Positions 52,669-61,407 of a DNA stretch of 64,000 nucleotides are shown here, one piece after another (the stretch's first letter is position 1; every line of letters starts with the position of its first letter). This DNA comes from JAEXOD01 sp963667875 (GTDB taxonomy: Bacteria; Bacteroidota; Ignavibacteria; Ignavibacteriales; Melioribacteraceae): positions 124,001 to 188,000 of the forward strand of contig CAXXGC010000002.1 in assembly GCA_963667875.2 (NCBI GenBank). The letters run 5' to 3'. The notes under the pieces were generated by a model. That model was not told the origin of the DNA and did not search any database. It saw only the letters and a list, made by a program, of their open reading frames with translations. Position numbers and translations under genes: made by a program.

Positions 52669-52910
52669 CTTCCACCTGCATATTTGCTAAAAAATAATAA
52701 TAATTAACAAAATAATATAAATAAAAAAAGGGAAATTAAGAGGTGAAATTATTCATTTTTAAATAGAACGTTAATGATTGTTATTAGTATAGAATTATGC
52801 AGCTTTTTATCTGCGCAAATCTGTATTCTTTGGGTTCTTTAATTTTTTAATTATTTTTGCTAAAATTATTAAAAACCATTTAGGGGAGTTTGTTTGGTGA
52901 ATTTTCTCTT

Positions 52911-53510
52911 TTAAAAATTATAATTTAATCCAATTTTAAAATTTGGCAAAACATGTATTTCCCTATCCAATATTTTAGAAACCGAGATACCAATTTCATA
53001 TTGAAATACTATACCTGAATCAAAATCTTTTTTTCTACTGGTTGCTATTTCAATTGCACCTCCTTTTACAAATCTATCCCTGTTATATGTGGTTTTATCT
53101 AACGAAAGCTCATTTATTAGTGAAGCCGTTATTGAAATATTTTTAATAAATATTTTTGATTGAAACGAGTATGTATACTTAAGTCCCCAGGCACCACCCA
53201 TTGCTACATCCCCAAGCACCATCCCATGCCTTTTTATTAACAGCGCATTATTTTTATTAAAATTATAGCCAATACCATACGAAAGATATTCACATAAACC
53301 AATAGTCGCTTGAAAATGAATTCTGCTGATTGATTCTGAAGTATCAACGCCAGGAGGATTATTTATTTTCTGATTGGTATTAACTGTATCTGCATAAGAG
53401 AAATTGACATTATTTGCCATTTTATTACCAGTACTAATTTGGCCTTTTTGCGGGTATATAATACTTAAAGATAACAGATAAATAAAAAATATTAAAATTT
53501 TATTTTGCAC
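52911..53510 (-). CDS. Secreted protein, probable outer-membrane beta barrel
   Basis: 199 residues, not recognised. Signal peptide 1-20 (ending SIIYPQ), a Gly/Asn/Ser-rich linker, then beta-strand-like text from about 60 (IHFQATIGLCEYLSYGIGYNF) to the end (LPNFKIGLNYNF), which finishes with an aromatic residue as outer-membrane barrels do. It lies upstream (on the minus strand, downstream) of the beta-propeller-like lipoprotein with an 80-nt gap; the two may be co-transcribed. Confidence 0.55.
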   Translation of the reverse strand: MQNKILIFFIYLLSLSIIYPQKGQISTGNKMANNVNFSYADTVNTNQKINNPPGVDTSESISRIHFQATIGLCEYLSYGIGYNFNKNNALLIKRHGMVLGDVAMGGAWGLKYTYSFQSKIFIKNISITASLINELSLDKTTYNRDRFVKGGAIEIATSRKKDFDSGIVFQYEIGISVSKILDREIHVLPNFKIGLNYNF

Positions 53511-53590
53511 AACAACCTCTCAGTTTGTATGAATAATCCTTTTATTATTTTAGCTTTCCGTGTATGATCAGATTTAATGATTTATTTAAA

Positions 53591-54655
53591 TTATCTGCCA
53601 TGATATACTATTCCTTTCTCTGTGTCACAAATAAATATTTCTTTACCGTCACCCCAAATACCTTCAAGACCACTACTCTGCCCAGTCCTATTATTATCTA
53701 TTGTAATTGGTTGCCAATCCGTACCGTTAAAATGAAATGCATTAGGATTCCACCCTACAACCCAAACGTCCTTAGAACTTATCACATATGAGCTATAAAG
53801 TCCACCATTATTAACGCTTATCACTTGTCCCCATTCAGCTTTATTTATTGTATTATTTGTGATCGTTGTACTAAATATTCCATGAAGACCATACGAATAC
53901 AATTTATTATCAATTTGATCCAACCCTCTGGTTCCAAATTTGCCATCGAATAAACTTGTACTGTCAATAGCAATAAACTTATCATTAATTTTTTTCATCA
54001 TATATAATGTATTACTGCCTCCTTCATAAGCTGCAATATATACATTATCACCAATCACTGTAATTGCCTGTGCTCCAAGGTTACCAATAGAATATCTTTT
54101 CCATATCCCATTATTGTAATGATAAATATTATAGTAAGCCGAAATCCAAAAATTATTTTCATTCACCGCACATATATCGTAAAAGCCCACCGGCATATTA
54201 TCTTTATCCCCTGTTACTTCAGTCCAAGTAGATCCGTCATATTTCATTACAAAAGCCTCGTATCTATCAGGATTGCTGTATTGCCTCATTCCAAATCCCC
54301 AAACATTATTTTTTGATGTTCCCCAAACGCCGCCGATGATAATTGAACCATTGCCCGGAATGGATATTGGTGTATCCCATATTGCTCTGCTCCATTTTAC
54401 ACCATCATAATGCCAAAAACTATTCCTCAAATCAGGCGCCGAAAAACTTGCTCCCCACACATCAGTAGGTGAACTACCCCACATTGAATACATTTCGATT
54501 CTACCCGGTAAATTTCCGTAATCAATACTGTCTTTGGTCCAAACATAATCTCTTTTGCCGGGTTCAATATTAATAATTTTTTCATTATCCGTTACCCCGC
54601 AGGAAATATATATAATAACAATAAAAAGGGTAACTAAATAATATTTTACCTTCAT
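53591..54655 (-). CDS. Lipoprotein with repeated W-G-x-D-V-W-x motifs, probable beta propeller
   Basis: 354 residues. A lipobox-like YISCG gives C19. The mature protein repeats a unit with W-G-x(2-4)-D-V-W-G/V followed by a strand and H-Y-D-G-x-x-W (for example WGSSPTDVWGA near 59, WGTSKNNVWGF near 109, then a late KDVWVVGW near 299). Such units occur in surface beta-propeller proteins of Ignavibacteria and Myxococcota. No catalytic motif. Exposed on the cell surface or periplasm. Function unknown. Confidence 0.65.
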   Translation of the reverse strand: MKVKYYLVTLFIVIIYISCGVTDNEKIINIEPGKRDYVWTKDSIDYGNLPGRIEMYSMWGSSPTDVWGASFSAPDLRNSFWHYDGVKWSRAIWDTPISIPGNGSIIIGGVWGTSKNNVWGFGMRQYSNPDRYEAFVMKYDGSTWTEVTGDKDNMPVGFYDICAVNENNFWISAYYNIYHYNNGIWKRYSIGNLGAQAITVIGDNVYIAAYEGGSNTLYMMKKINDKFIAIDSTSLFDGKFGTRGLDQIDNKLYSYGLHGIFSTTITNNTINKAEWGQVISVNNGGLYSSYVISSKDVWVVGWNPNAFHFNGTDWQPITIDNNRTGQSSGLEGIWGDGKEIFICDTEKGIVYHGR

Positions 54656-54868
54656 ATAACAATCCGTTTAATATATTGGCAATTGTGCAGTATTTAACCA
54701 TCCTTTTTTATGCATATGGGGCAAATTAAATAAAATAAAGAAGGAAAATCAAGGCAAAAAAAAGATAATTATGAATTGTGAATTATTAATGGTGAATTAA
54801 AAGATTGTCTGAACTGTGATTTGTGTGATTTTTACGATTCGTATGATTTATATATATAAAAGAATATT

Positions 54869-54938
54869 CGCCTACTCTGTAGGCGGTTGTTGTGTGGGGG
54901 TGTTATGTGGTTACAAGCAGACTTCTACTCTGCAGAAG
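54869..54938 (+). repeat. Type I paired-hairpin element, copy e
   Basis: CGCCTAC-TCT-GTAGGCG (54869-54885), a 36-nt linker with GGTTACAAGCAG near its end, CTTCTAC-TCT-GCAGAAG (one mismatch), then GTTTGATAAACAT. Confidence 0.8.
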
Positions 54939-54994
54939 GTTTGATAAACATAATTTTGAATTATGAATTATAAACATTTGAAGACAGATGAAGC

Positions 54995-55009
54995 AACCAT
55001 TGCATGGTT
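54995..55009. repeat. Hairpin AACCAT-TGC-ATGGTT
   Basis: A 6-bp perfect stem around TGC, 16 nt from a second hairpin with GTCCT/AGGGAC arms (one bulge) and GA loop. The spacing and small loops recall the other paired elements. Confidence 0.55.
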
Positions 55010-55118
55010 ACGTACAGGCTTTTAGTCCTGAAGGGACGTGAGGATTGTAGCGATGGCGGCGACATGATTCCCCGGCATATGATTTTTAATTTTAATGAAA
55101 TATTTAATGATCATTTCG

Positions 55119-55179
55119 CCCATTCTGGGTGCCAATCTTATCCCGTTAATTTTCCAACAATCATATCACCCGTTCCGGG
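55119..55179 (-). repeat. Type II paired-hairpin element
   Basis: On the minus strand: TTTCAG, CCCG-GAA-CGGG, TGATATGATT, 39 nt in all between hairpins, then CCCA-GAA-TGGG and CGAAATGATCATT. Same order as at 31920-31981. Confidence 0.75.
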
Positions 55180-55201
55180 CTGAAACATTTTCGTAAAATA
55201 T

Positions 55202-55269
55202 GAATTTCGGAGAAATTCCATGTCTGTAACCTCGCACTAACAAACAAACCCCGTGCTTCGGAGAAGCAC
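55202..55269 (-). repeat. Type I paired-hairpin element, copy f
   Basis: On the minus strand: GTGCTTC-TCC-GAAGCAC, a 34-nt linker ending GGTTACAGACATG, then GAATTTC-TCC-GAAATTC. Both stems are perfect over 7 bp. Confidence 0.8.
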
Positions 55270-55365
55270 CATGTCCTAATTGTAGTGTCCTAAAAAAGGT
55301 TGATGCGAAAACAATAAAAAAGTCAATCTATTTCAGGACTCTGCAATTCAAAACGATAGTACATT

Positions 55366-57261
55366 CTATTTCAAAACAATCATTTTTTTAACGGACTTAA
55401 ATATTTGTCCGTTGCCGGTTTCTGAAATTAACGAATAAAAATAAACCCCGCTTGAAAGGTTATTTGCGTTAAAATTAATTTGGTATATACCTTCTTTTTG
55501 CGGTTCATTAACCAACACACTAATTTCTTCACCTAACATATTATTAACAACCAATTTTACATTACCCGCATTGGGTAAATAATATTTTATTTTAGTAGAA
55601 GGGTTAAAAGGATTTGGGTAATTATTATATAACACAAAAGAAGTTGGTTTTAATGTTTCTTTTATATCATTTACACCGGTTATTAATGTAGTATCAACAT
55701 TAATTAAATAAGCACCAATATTCGGTTCAAATCCTGCGCTTAACGGAAAATTAGAACTATCAGCAACACGGATAAAATAATAACCCGAATCCAATGTAAC
55801 AAATGAAACAAAAGACTGGTTATTTACAAACGAATCGGGACTTGCTGCGTACGTTTTTAAGTTAACATCCGAACCGTCTTCTTTATTTGGGCCGTATAAC
55901 CATACATAAGGTTTTAAACCTAAAGCACCGTATTCTTTTACCTTAATATTTATTAAAGTTCCTCTTTCTAGATAAATTTTAAACCAGTCAATATCCCCTT
56001 TGGGATTAATTTGATTGTATCTATTTTCAAACGGAAGTTCAATTTTTTCGGCATTAACAGGAGTATTATTATTATCAACAATATTTGGTTTGTTCGAAAT
56101 ATCAACTACTACACCTTCCAATACAGTTAGTCCATAAGGAATTTCATCCGGCAATAAATACCAGCCGTTATACATTCCACCCCAGCCAAAATTTAAATGG
56201 AAATAATTATCGGTATTGTAGCCGTCAATTACAACATTATGCCCGCTGTTATTATCGGGTGTAACAATTGCCAAATGACAAGTTAATGAATCCATAATAT
56301 TTAACGCAACTTGTTCATAAATATTATCATCACCGGGCATTAATAAACGGCTGTTAGTAAAATTAAACTTTTTGTAAGCATCATAAGCCTGGTTAACACC
56401 AAAGGTACCACTGCCCGAAGAAGTAAATACTTGTGTTGCGGCAACCGCGCAACCAAAAACCAAAGCGGCTTTATCATCGTTTGTTAAAGTAACATTATTA
56501 ATATAATGGCTATTTAATGTATCTAAAAGTATATTAAGTTCAGGGAATGACGGAAATTGTAATGTTTTTGAATCATCATCAATTTTATAATTCCGTCCGG
56601 CATAATTATGATAATAATCATCATTATCCGTAAACATTACTCCGTTAACAGTTTTAAGATAATTTAATACCTGCCCCATTGCAATTGCGGGACATCCGGC
56701 AATACTTCTGCTTCCTGTTAGCAAGTCAAGCGGGCAAAATTTATTGTAAGGCGAGTTTTGTGTCCAATTGGAATTTAACCATCCCCCCAAAGCTGTTGTA
56801 CCGGCAGCCGGCCATTGCATAAATTCCGTTTTAGTTAAATTAACATTTTCCGTTAAATAATTTAACCACTCTTTATTTCTTTTTTCAACTAAAATTTTTG
56901 GCAGCAAAGGAATATTGTTTGTTCTTAGGGTTAAATCGTATTTAACTAAATCTAAAATAGGATTATTATTTTCCTGTACATTAAAACAATCCGTAAAAGA
57001 ATAAGTAATAATTGCCGGCAGGTTAATATTATTGGATATAATCATATACCCGCTAGGATGTAGATTAACAATATAAAAATCTACCAAACCGGAGTTTGTA
57101 TTAATTTTATTAATGCTGTTAATTTGATAATAGTTTTGTGGGTTAAACTGTAGTATTTTTGATTGACAAATTTTTTTTACATCATTTTCGCTTATCTGCT
57201 GCGAATAAATAGAAACCGTTACGATAAAAAATAATAAAATAAATAAATATTTCTTTCCCAT
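55366..57261 (-). CDS. C10 family cysteine peptidase with type IX secretion tail
   Basis: 631 residues in the streptopain (SpeB) group. Signal peptide 1-20; propeptide region to about 150; catalytic domain with C190 in SIAGCPAIAMGQVLNYLK and the His in GHNVVIDGYN (about 343), followed by FGWGG. A pre-peptidase C-terminal (PPC) domain covers about 405-525 (DIDWFKIYLERGTLINIK). The last ~85 residues are a Por secretion-system sorting domain (YNNYPNPFNPSTKIKY ... SSGVYFYSL). It is exported across the outer membrane by the type IX system and kept on the surface or released. Monocistronic, next to repeats. Confidence 0.92.
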   Translation of the reverse strand: MGKKYLFILLFFIVTVSIYSQQISENDVKKICQSKILQFNPQNYYQINSINKINTNSGLVDFYIVNLHPSGYMIISNNINLPAIITYSFTDCFNVQENNNPILDLVKYDLTLRTNNIPLLPKILVEKRNKEWLNYLTENVNLTKTEFMQWPAAGTTALGGWLNSNWTQNSPYNKFCPLDLLTGSRSIAGCPAIAMGQVLNYLKTVNGVMFTDNDDYYHNYAGRNYKIDDDSKTLQFPSFPELNILLDTLNSHYINNVTLTNDDKAALVFGCAVAATQVFTSSGSGTFGVNQAYDAYKKFNFTNSRLLMPGDDNIYEQVALNIMDSLTCHLAIVTPDNNSGHNVVIDGYNTDNYFHLNFGWGGMYNGWYLLPDEIPYGLTVLEGVVVDISNKPNIVDNNNTPVNAEKIELPFENRYNQINPKGDIDWFKIYLERGTLINIKVKEYGALGLKPYVWLYGPNKEDGSDVNLKTYAASPDSFVNNQSFVSFVTLDSGYYFIRVADSSNFPLSAGFEPNIGAYLINVDTTLITGVNDIKETLKPTSFVLYNNYPNPFNPSTKIKYYLPNAGNVKLVVNNMLGEEISVLVNEPQKEGIYQINFNANNLSSGVYFYSLISETGNGQIFKSVKKMIVLK

Positions 57262-57325
57262 TTTAAAAGCCCAATAATTTTTATTTTAATTTAGACGTGT
57301 ATGGTTATAATTAGTTCGGAATAAA

Positions 57326-60300
57326 TTATATTTCATTTTCTGTTTTTGGAAACGCAATATTGAAGATACTCCCTTTGCCAAATTCACTTTTTACCCAAAT
57401 TCTTCCATTATGTTTTTTAATCAATTCCTTACATAACACCAGTCCAAGTCCTGTTCCTTTTTCCTTTTTTGTTCCAACTTGTGAAAATTGGACATCTATT
57501 CTGAATAATTTATCAATATTCTCTTCTTTTATTCCAACTCCATAATCTTTTACGGAAAGTATTATTTCCTTAGAAGTAACCTCGCAATAAATTAATATCT
57601 CGCTATTATCAAAACTAAATTTAATAGCGTTAGACAAAATATTGCGAATCATTAAACGAAGCATATTCTCATCGGCATAAATATTAATTTCATCTTGTAC
57701 ATTATTAATTATCTTAATACCTTTTGAAACCGCAACAGCAGATAATAATTCGATTCCATATTCAATTTCCATACCTAAAACAAGCTGTTTAGGTACATAA
57801 GGCATTCTGTTTGTCTCAATTTTTGACCATTCAAGTAAATCTTCCAACAACTTATTTTGATTTTTTGCCGATCTGTACAATTCTTTATAAGTCTGTTTTA
57901 ATTCTTCTTCACCAAATGAATCAGCATTATCAACAAGAATTTCCAACATTCCGCAAATACCGGTTAACGGACTCCTTAAATCGTGTGAAATAATAGAAAA
58001 AAACTTATCTTTTTCAGCGTTTGCTGTTTTTAGCTCTTCCGCATATTTTTGCAGCTGTATTTCAGCATTTTTTCTAGCTGTAATATCGCGCAATAACCCT
58101 TCAACACCAATTGGATTTCCGGACATATCATAAATTAAATGAGAATTTACCGATGTATTAAACGTATTATTAAATTTATCAACAAATAATAATTCATAAT
58201 CAACAACTTCTCCTTTTTCTTTTATCAGCTTCATCAGTGTTTCTCTATCATTTGCATCTTTATAAGCTATAGATACAGATTTGCCAATTAAAGCCTCGCG
58301 TGAATAACCTGAGTACTTTTCTATTGAAGGACTTATGTCAATTATTATTCCATCCAAATCGGTTTGGTAAAAAACGTCTTGTACGTTTTCAAAAATACTG
58401 CGATATTTACTTTCGCTTGCTCTTAAGGCCTCTGCTGTTCTTTTAAGTTCAGTTACATCTACCATACTTGTAAGCCAGCAAAAAGTATCACCAACCAATA
58501 TTTTATCCGCCGAAAAAAGTCCGGTTAAAAAAGTATTATCTTTTTTTCTAACTAAAATTTCAACATTGGTAATTTTTCCGTTTTTCAAATACATTTCATT
58601 TAATGAATTTCTATCACTAAATTCCGCAAACAGATTAAGTTCTTTTGAAGTATGATTAATAATTTCTTCTGATTTGTAACCTAAAACTTTAGTAAAAGCG
58701 TCATTTACTTCAATAAATGCCCCATCCTCAACTTTAAGAATGGCCATTACAACAGACCCCGAATGAAATGCACCGGAGAACTTCTCTTCTGATAATTTTA
58801 ATTTAGAGATATCTTTTGTAACTCCAAATATTGCCTGTTTTCCATCCCACTCACCTAATACAACTCTTGTTTCTACGGGTATATGAATTCCATCTTTAGT
58901 AAAAACAGGAATAGGACAAACGTCTACCTCTCCTTTTAACATTTTTACAACAACCTTAAGTGCCTCCTGTCTAAATTCCGGCGGATGTACTTCTAAAACA
59001 GATTTCCCAATCAATTCTTCACGTTTATAACCTAATCGGCTGCACACTTTATTGTTTATATGCAGCATCTTCCCTTCCATATCTAAAACAAATAACAAAT
59101 CTTCAATTGTATTAAAAAATAAATCAAAATTATTTCGTGTTTTTATTAATTGTTTTTCAAGTTGAACTCTTTCACTTATATCAATAATGCTTTCAATAAG
59201 ATAAGTTTTACCTTTAAATTGCTGCTTTGAAACTGTTTTGTAAACCGGTATTGATTCTTTTTTTGTATTAGTTAATACACATTCCGTATTGTGAATATTT
59301 TTCCCTAAATCAATAATTGGACATTCTTTCATTTTGGATGGACAAACATATTGATGACATACTTTTCCAATAATATTCTCTTTTTTATCACCAATCATTT
59401 CAGCGGCAACCGGATTTACATCAAATATTTTATGAGTTTCAGAATCGATAATCAAAATACCTGATGAAAGAGAATTAAGGATAGATTGCAGCCAAAGTTG
59501 GTTATCTTTTAACTCATTTTCGGCAGTTTTTCTCTCATCAATATTTTGAATAAAACTGAGTATAAAATCCTGTTTGTCAATGTTAATTAAACGCGCATTT
59601 ATTTCCGAATTAACAAACTTTCCGTCTTTACGCTTTTGTATGGTTTCAAAACTCATATTATTTTTAATTTTCGTCAGTTCAAATTTTGTAATAATATTTT
59701 CGGCCATTTCTGACGGATAAAACTGTTCAACCCTCATCGTTAACAATTCATCAATTGAATAACCAAAGTGTAAAATCGCATTATTATTCGCTTCAACAAC
59801 TTGCCTATTCATATTGTAAACCACAATTGCAGTATTTGCATGATCCATTAAATATTTAAATCTTTCCGCATTTTGTTCTGCTATTTTTTCGAATTTTTTA
59901 TTTGAGGAAATAATAAGCATGGAAATAAAAAAAATAAGAAGACTTAAAATAATTCCGCCAATTAAAAAATAAAGAGGTTTATTAAAATCAATTCCCAGTT
60001 CAATTTCCGGTAATGATGCAGCAACAATTACCCATTTCCTACCGGCAATGTTTAAGTTAACGTTTTTTGTAAATCGCGGCTGCAAATTATTTATTATTGG
60101 CGGATACGAATCATACATTAAATTATTTAACTGACTCTCGTCATTATCATAAATCATTATCCGTAAATTGTTCAGTTTGTCGCCAAAAACACCAAACATC
60201 AAATCATTCATCCTAAATGGCGAATAAATCCATCCTTCAATATTTTTTTTTCGTTCGAATAACGTACTATGCGGTTTTTCCTCTTTATAATATGGTAAAT

Positions 60301-60931
60301 ACATCACAAAACCGGATTGTTTGTCTCTGCCGCTCTCTTGCATTAGTTCAACTTTTCCTGAAATAAAAGTCTTACCGGTTTCACATGCCAAATCCATAGC
60401 ATTACGTCTAACGGGATCAGAATACATATCATAACCAAAAGCCCTTAAATTACGCCCTGCAAATGGTTCAATATATATAATTGATGTATATTTTTCCCTA
60501 GTTCCTTCCGGTTTAATAGTATAACCAGGATACCCTTCTTTTCTAATACTATTAATATGTTCTTCTTTTTCAAAAGATTTTATTATTTTAGAGTAACCAA
60601 TTGCCTGAACACCCGTATAAGCATCTTCAATAGAAAGATTTTTAATATAATTGGTAAATTCTTTACGCGTAACTTCATTTGAATTAATGAACAATCCATT
60701 AACAGCTTTAAGTAATTGCTCATAAGCAATCATTCTTTGTTCAATACTTATTATTGCTTCCTGAACTTTATTATCAAAGAATATTTTAAGTTTTTCATTT
60801 TCATTATCTTTTAAGTTATCCCAAAGGAAAAAAGTAATAATTAAACAAATGCCTAACAAAATGTATGGCAAATAACGTATTACAAATTTAAAACTTAATT
60901 TATCACCTGAATTTTTTTTAAAATCAATCAT
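57326..60931 (-). CDS. CHASE-domain histidine kinase with five PAS domains
   Basis: About 1201 residues. TM1 (about 15-36) and TM2 (about 320-342) flank a periplasmic CHASE domain (EPFAGRNLRAFGYDMYSDP). Then come five PAS domains (about 360-1000); the second has a Cys-rich insert C-H-Q-Y-V-C-P-x5-C-P. HisKA has the phospho-acceptor His in FFSIISHDLRSPLTGI, and HATPase_c has NILSNAIKF, D-Y-G-V-G-I and GTGLGL. No receiver is attached; the receiver gene ends 15-45 nt upstream. I prefer ATG at 60931 (MIDFKKNSG); a TTG at 60961 would add ten residues. Confidence 0.88.
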   Translation of the reverse strand: MIDFKKNSGDKLSFKFVIRYLPYILLGICLIITFFLWDNLKDNENEKLKIFFDNKVQEAIISIEQRMIAYEQLLKAVNGLFINSNEVTRKEFTNYIKNLSIEDAYTGVQAIGYSKIIKSFEKEEHINSIRKEGYPGYTIKPEGTREKYTSIIYIEPFAGRNLRAFGYDMYSDPVRRNAMDLACETGKTFISGKVELMQESGRDKQSGFVMYLPYYKEEKPHSTLFERKKNIEGWIYSPFRMNDLMFGVFGDKLNNLRIMIYDNDESQLNNLMYDSYPPIINNLQPRFTKNVNLNIAGRKWVIVAASLPEIELGIDFNKPLYFLIGGIILSLLIFFISMLIISSNKKFEKIAEQNAERFKYLMDHANTAIVVYNMNRQVVEANNNAILHFGYSIDELLTMRVEQFYPSEMAENIITKFELTKIKNNMSFETIQKRKDGKFVNSEINARLINIDKQDFILSFIQNIDERKTAENELKDNQLWLQSILNSLSSGILIIDSETHKIFDVNPVAAEMIGDKKENIIGKVCHQYVCPSKMKECPIIDLGKNIHNTECVLTNTKKESIPVYKTVSKQQFKGKTYLIESIIDISERVQLEKQLIKTRNNFDLFFNTIEDLLFVLDMEGKMLHINNKVCSRLGYKREELIGKSVLEVHPPEFRQEALKVVVKMLKGEVDVCPIPVFTKDGIHIPVETRVVLGEWDGKQAIFGVTKDISKLKLSEEKFSGAFHSGSVVMAILKVEDGAFIEVNDAFTKVLGYKSEEIINHTSKELNLFAEFSDRNSLNEMYLKNGKITNVEILVRKKDNTFLTGLFSADKILVGDTFCWLTSMVDVTELKRTAEALRASESKYRSIFENVQDVFYQTDLDGIIIDISPSIEKYSGYSREALIGKSVSIAYKDANDRETLMKLIKEKGEVVDYELLFVDKFNNTFNTSVNSHLIYDMSGNPIGVEGLLRDITARKNAEIQLQKYAEELKTANAEKDKFFSIISHDLRSPLTGICGMLEILVDNADSFGEEELKQTYKELYRSAKNQNKLLEDLLEWSKIETNRMPYVPKQLVLGMEIEYGIELLSAVAVSKGIKIINNVQDEINIYADENMLRLMIRNILSNAIKFSFDNSEILIYCEVTSKEIILSVKDYGVGIKEENIDKLFRIDVQFSQVGTKKEKGTGLGLVLCKELIKKHNGRIWVKSEFGKGSIFNIAFPKTENEI

Positions 60932-60975
60932 ATTAACAATAAATAGTTTAATAAAAAACAATTACCTGAATTATT

Positions 60976-61377
60976 TTAAATATCAACCAATCCCAATTCA
61001 GTAACAGCTTTTATAATCTTCTTTTTTTCAATCGGTTTAACTAAATATGATGTACAGCCTCCTTTATAATATGCATCAATAACTTCATGAGCAGTATCCA
61101 AAGCGGTAACCATAATAATTTTAGTTTCATTTTTTGGTAAAATATTTAATTCCTTTTCTTTTTGTCTTATAATTCTTAATGCTTCTTTTCCATCCATTTC
61201 AGGCATCATAATATCAAGACAAATTAAGTCGTAAGGATTTTTTTCTTCCATTGCCAGCAAAAAAGCATGCACTGCTTCCAGACCGTTTACCGCCACATCA
61301 CAAGGCCCAAATGGAACTAACATTTTTTGCAAAACAAGCCTGCTGGTAAAATCATCTTCAACTACTAATGTTCTCAT
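60976..61377 (-). CDS. Single-domain response regulator
   Basis: 133 residues made of one receiver domain. The acidic pocket is E-D-D near 7-9 (VVEDD), the phospho-acceptor is D55 in LICLDIMMPEMDG, T/S at VTALDT and K in YLVKPIEKK. No output domain, so it acts by phospho-relay or protein contact, as CheY does. ATG at 61377 is favoured since TTAGG precedes it; a TTG at 61383 is possible. Sits between two kinase genes with short gaps (about 15-45 and 24 nt). Confidence 0.88.
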   Translation of the reverse strand: MRTLVVEDDFTSRLVLQKMLVPFGPCDVAVNGLEAVHAFLLAMEEKNPYDLICLDIMMPEMDGKEALRIIRQKEKELNILPKNETKIIMVTALDTAHEVIDAYYKGGCTSYLVKPIEKKKIIKAVTELGLVDI

Positions 61378-61407
61378 ATACAACCTAATAAATTAATATT
61401 AATTTTT

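Larger units (their letters stand above)
54656..55365. other. Repeat-rich intergenic stretch
   Basis: No gene seen in 710 nt. Contains the TTGTCTGAAC repeat (54805), type I elements (54869-54938, and 55202-55269 on the minus strand), AACCAT-TGC-ATGGTT (54995-55009), a GTCCT-GA-AGGGAC hairpin near 55025-55036, and a type II pair (55119-55179). Confidence 0.75.
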
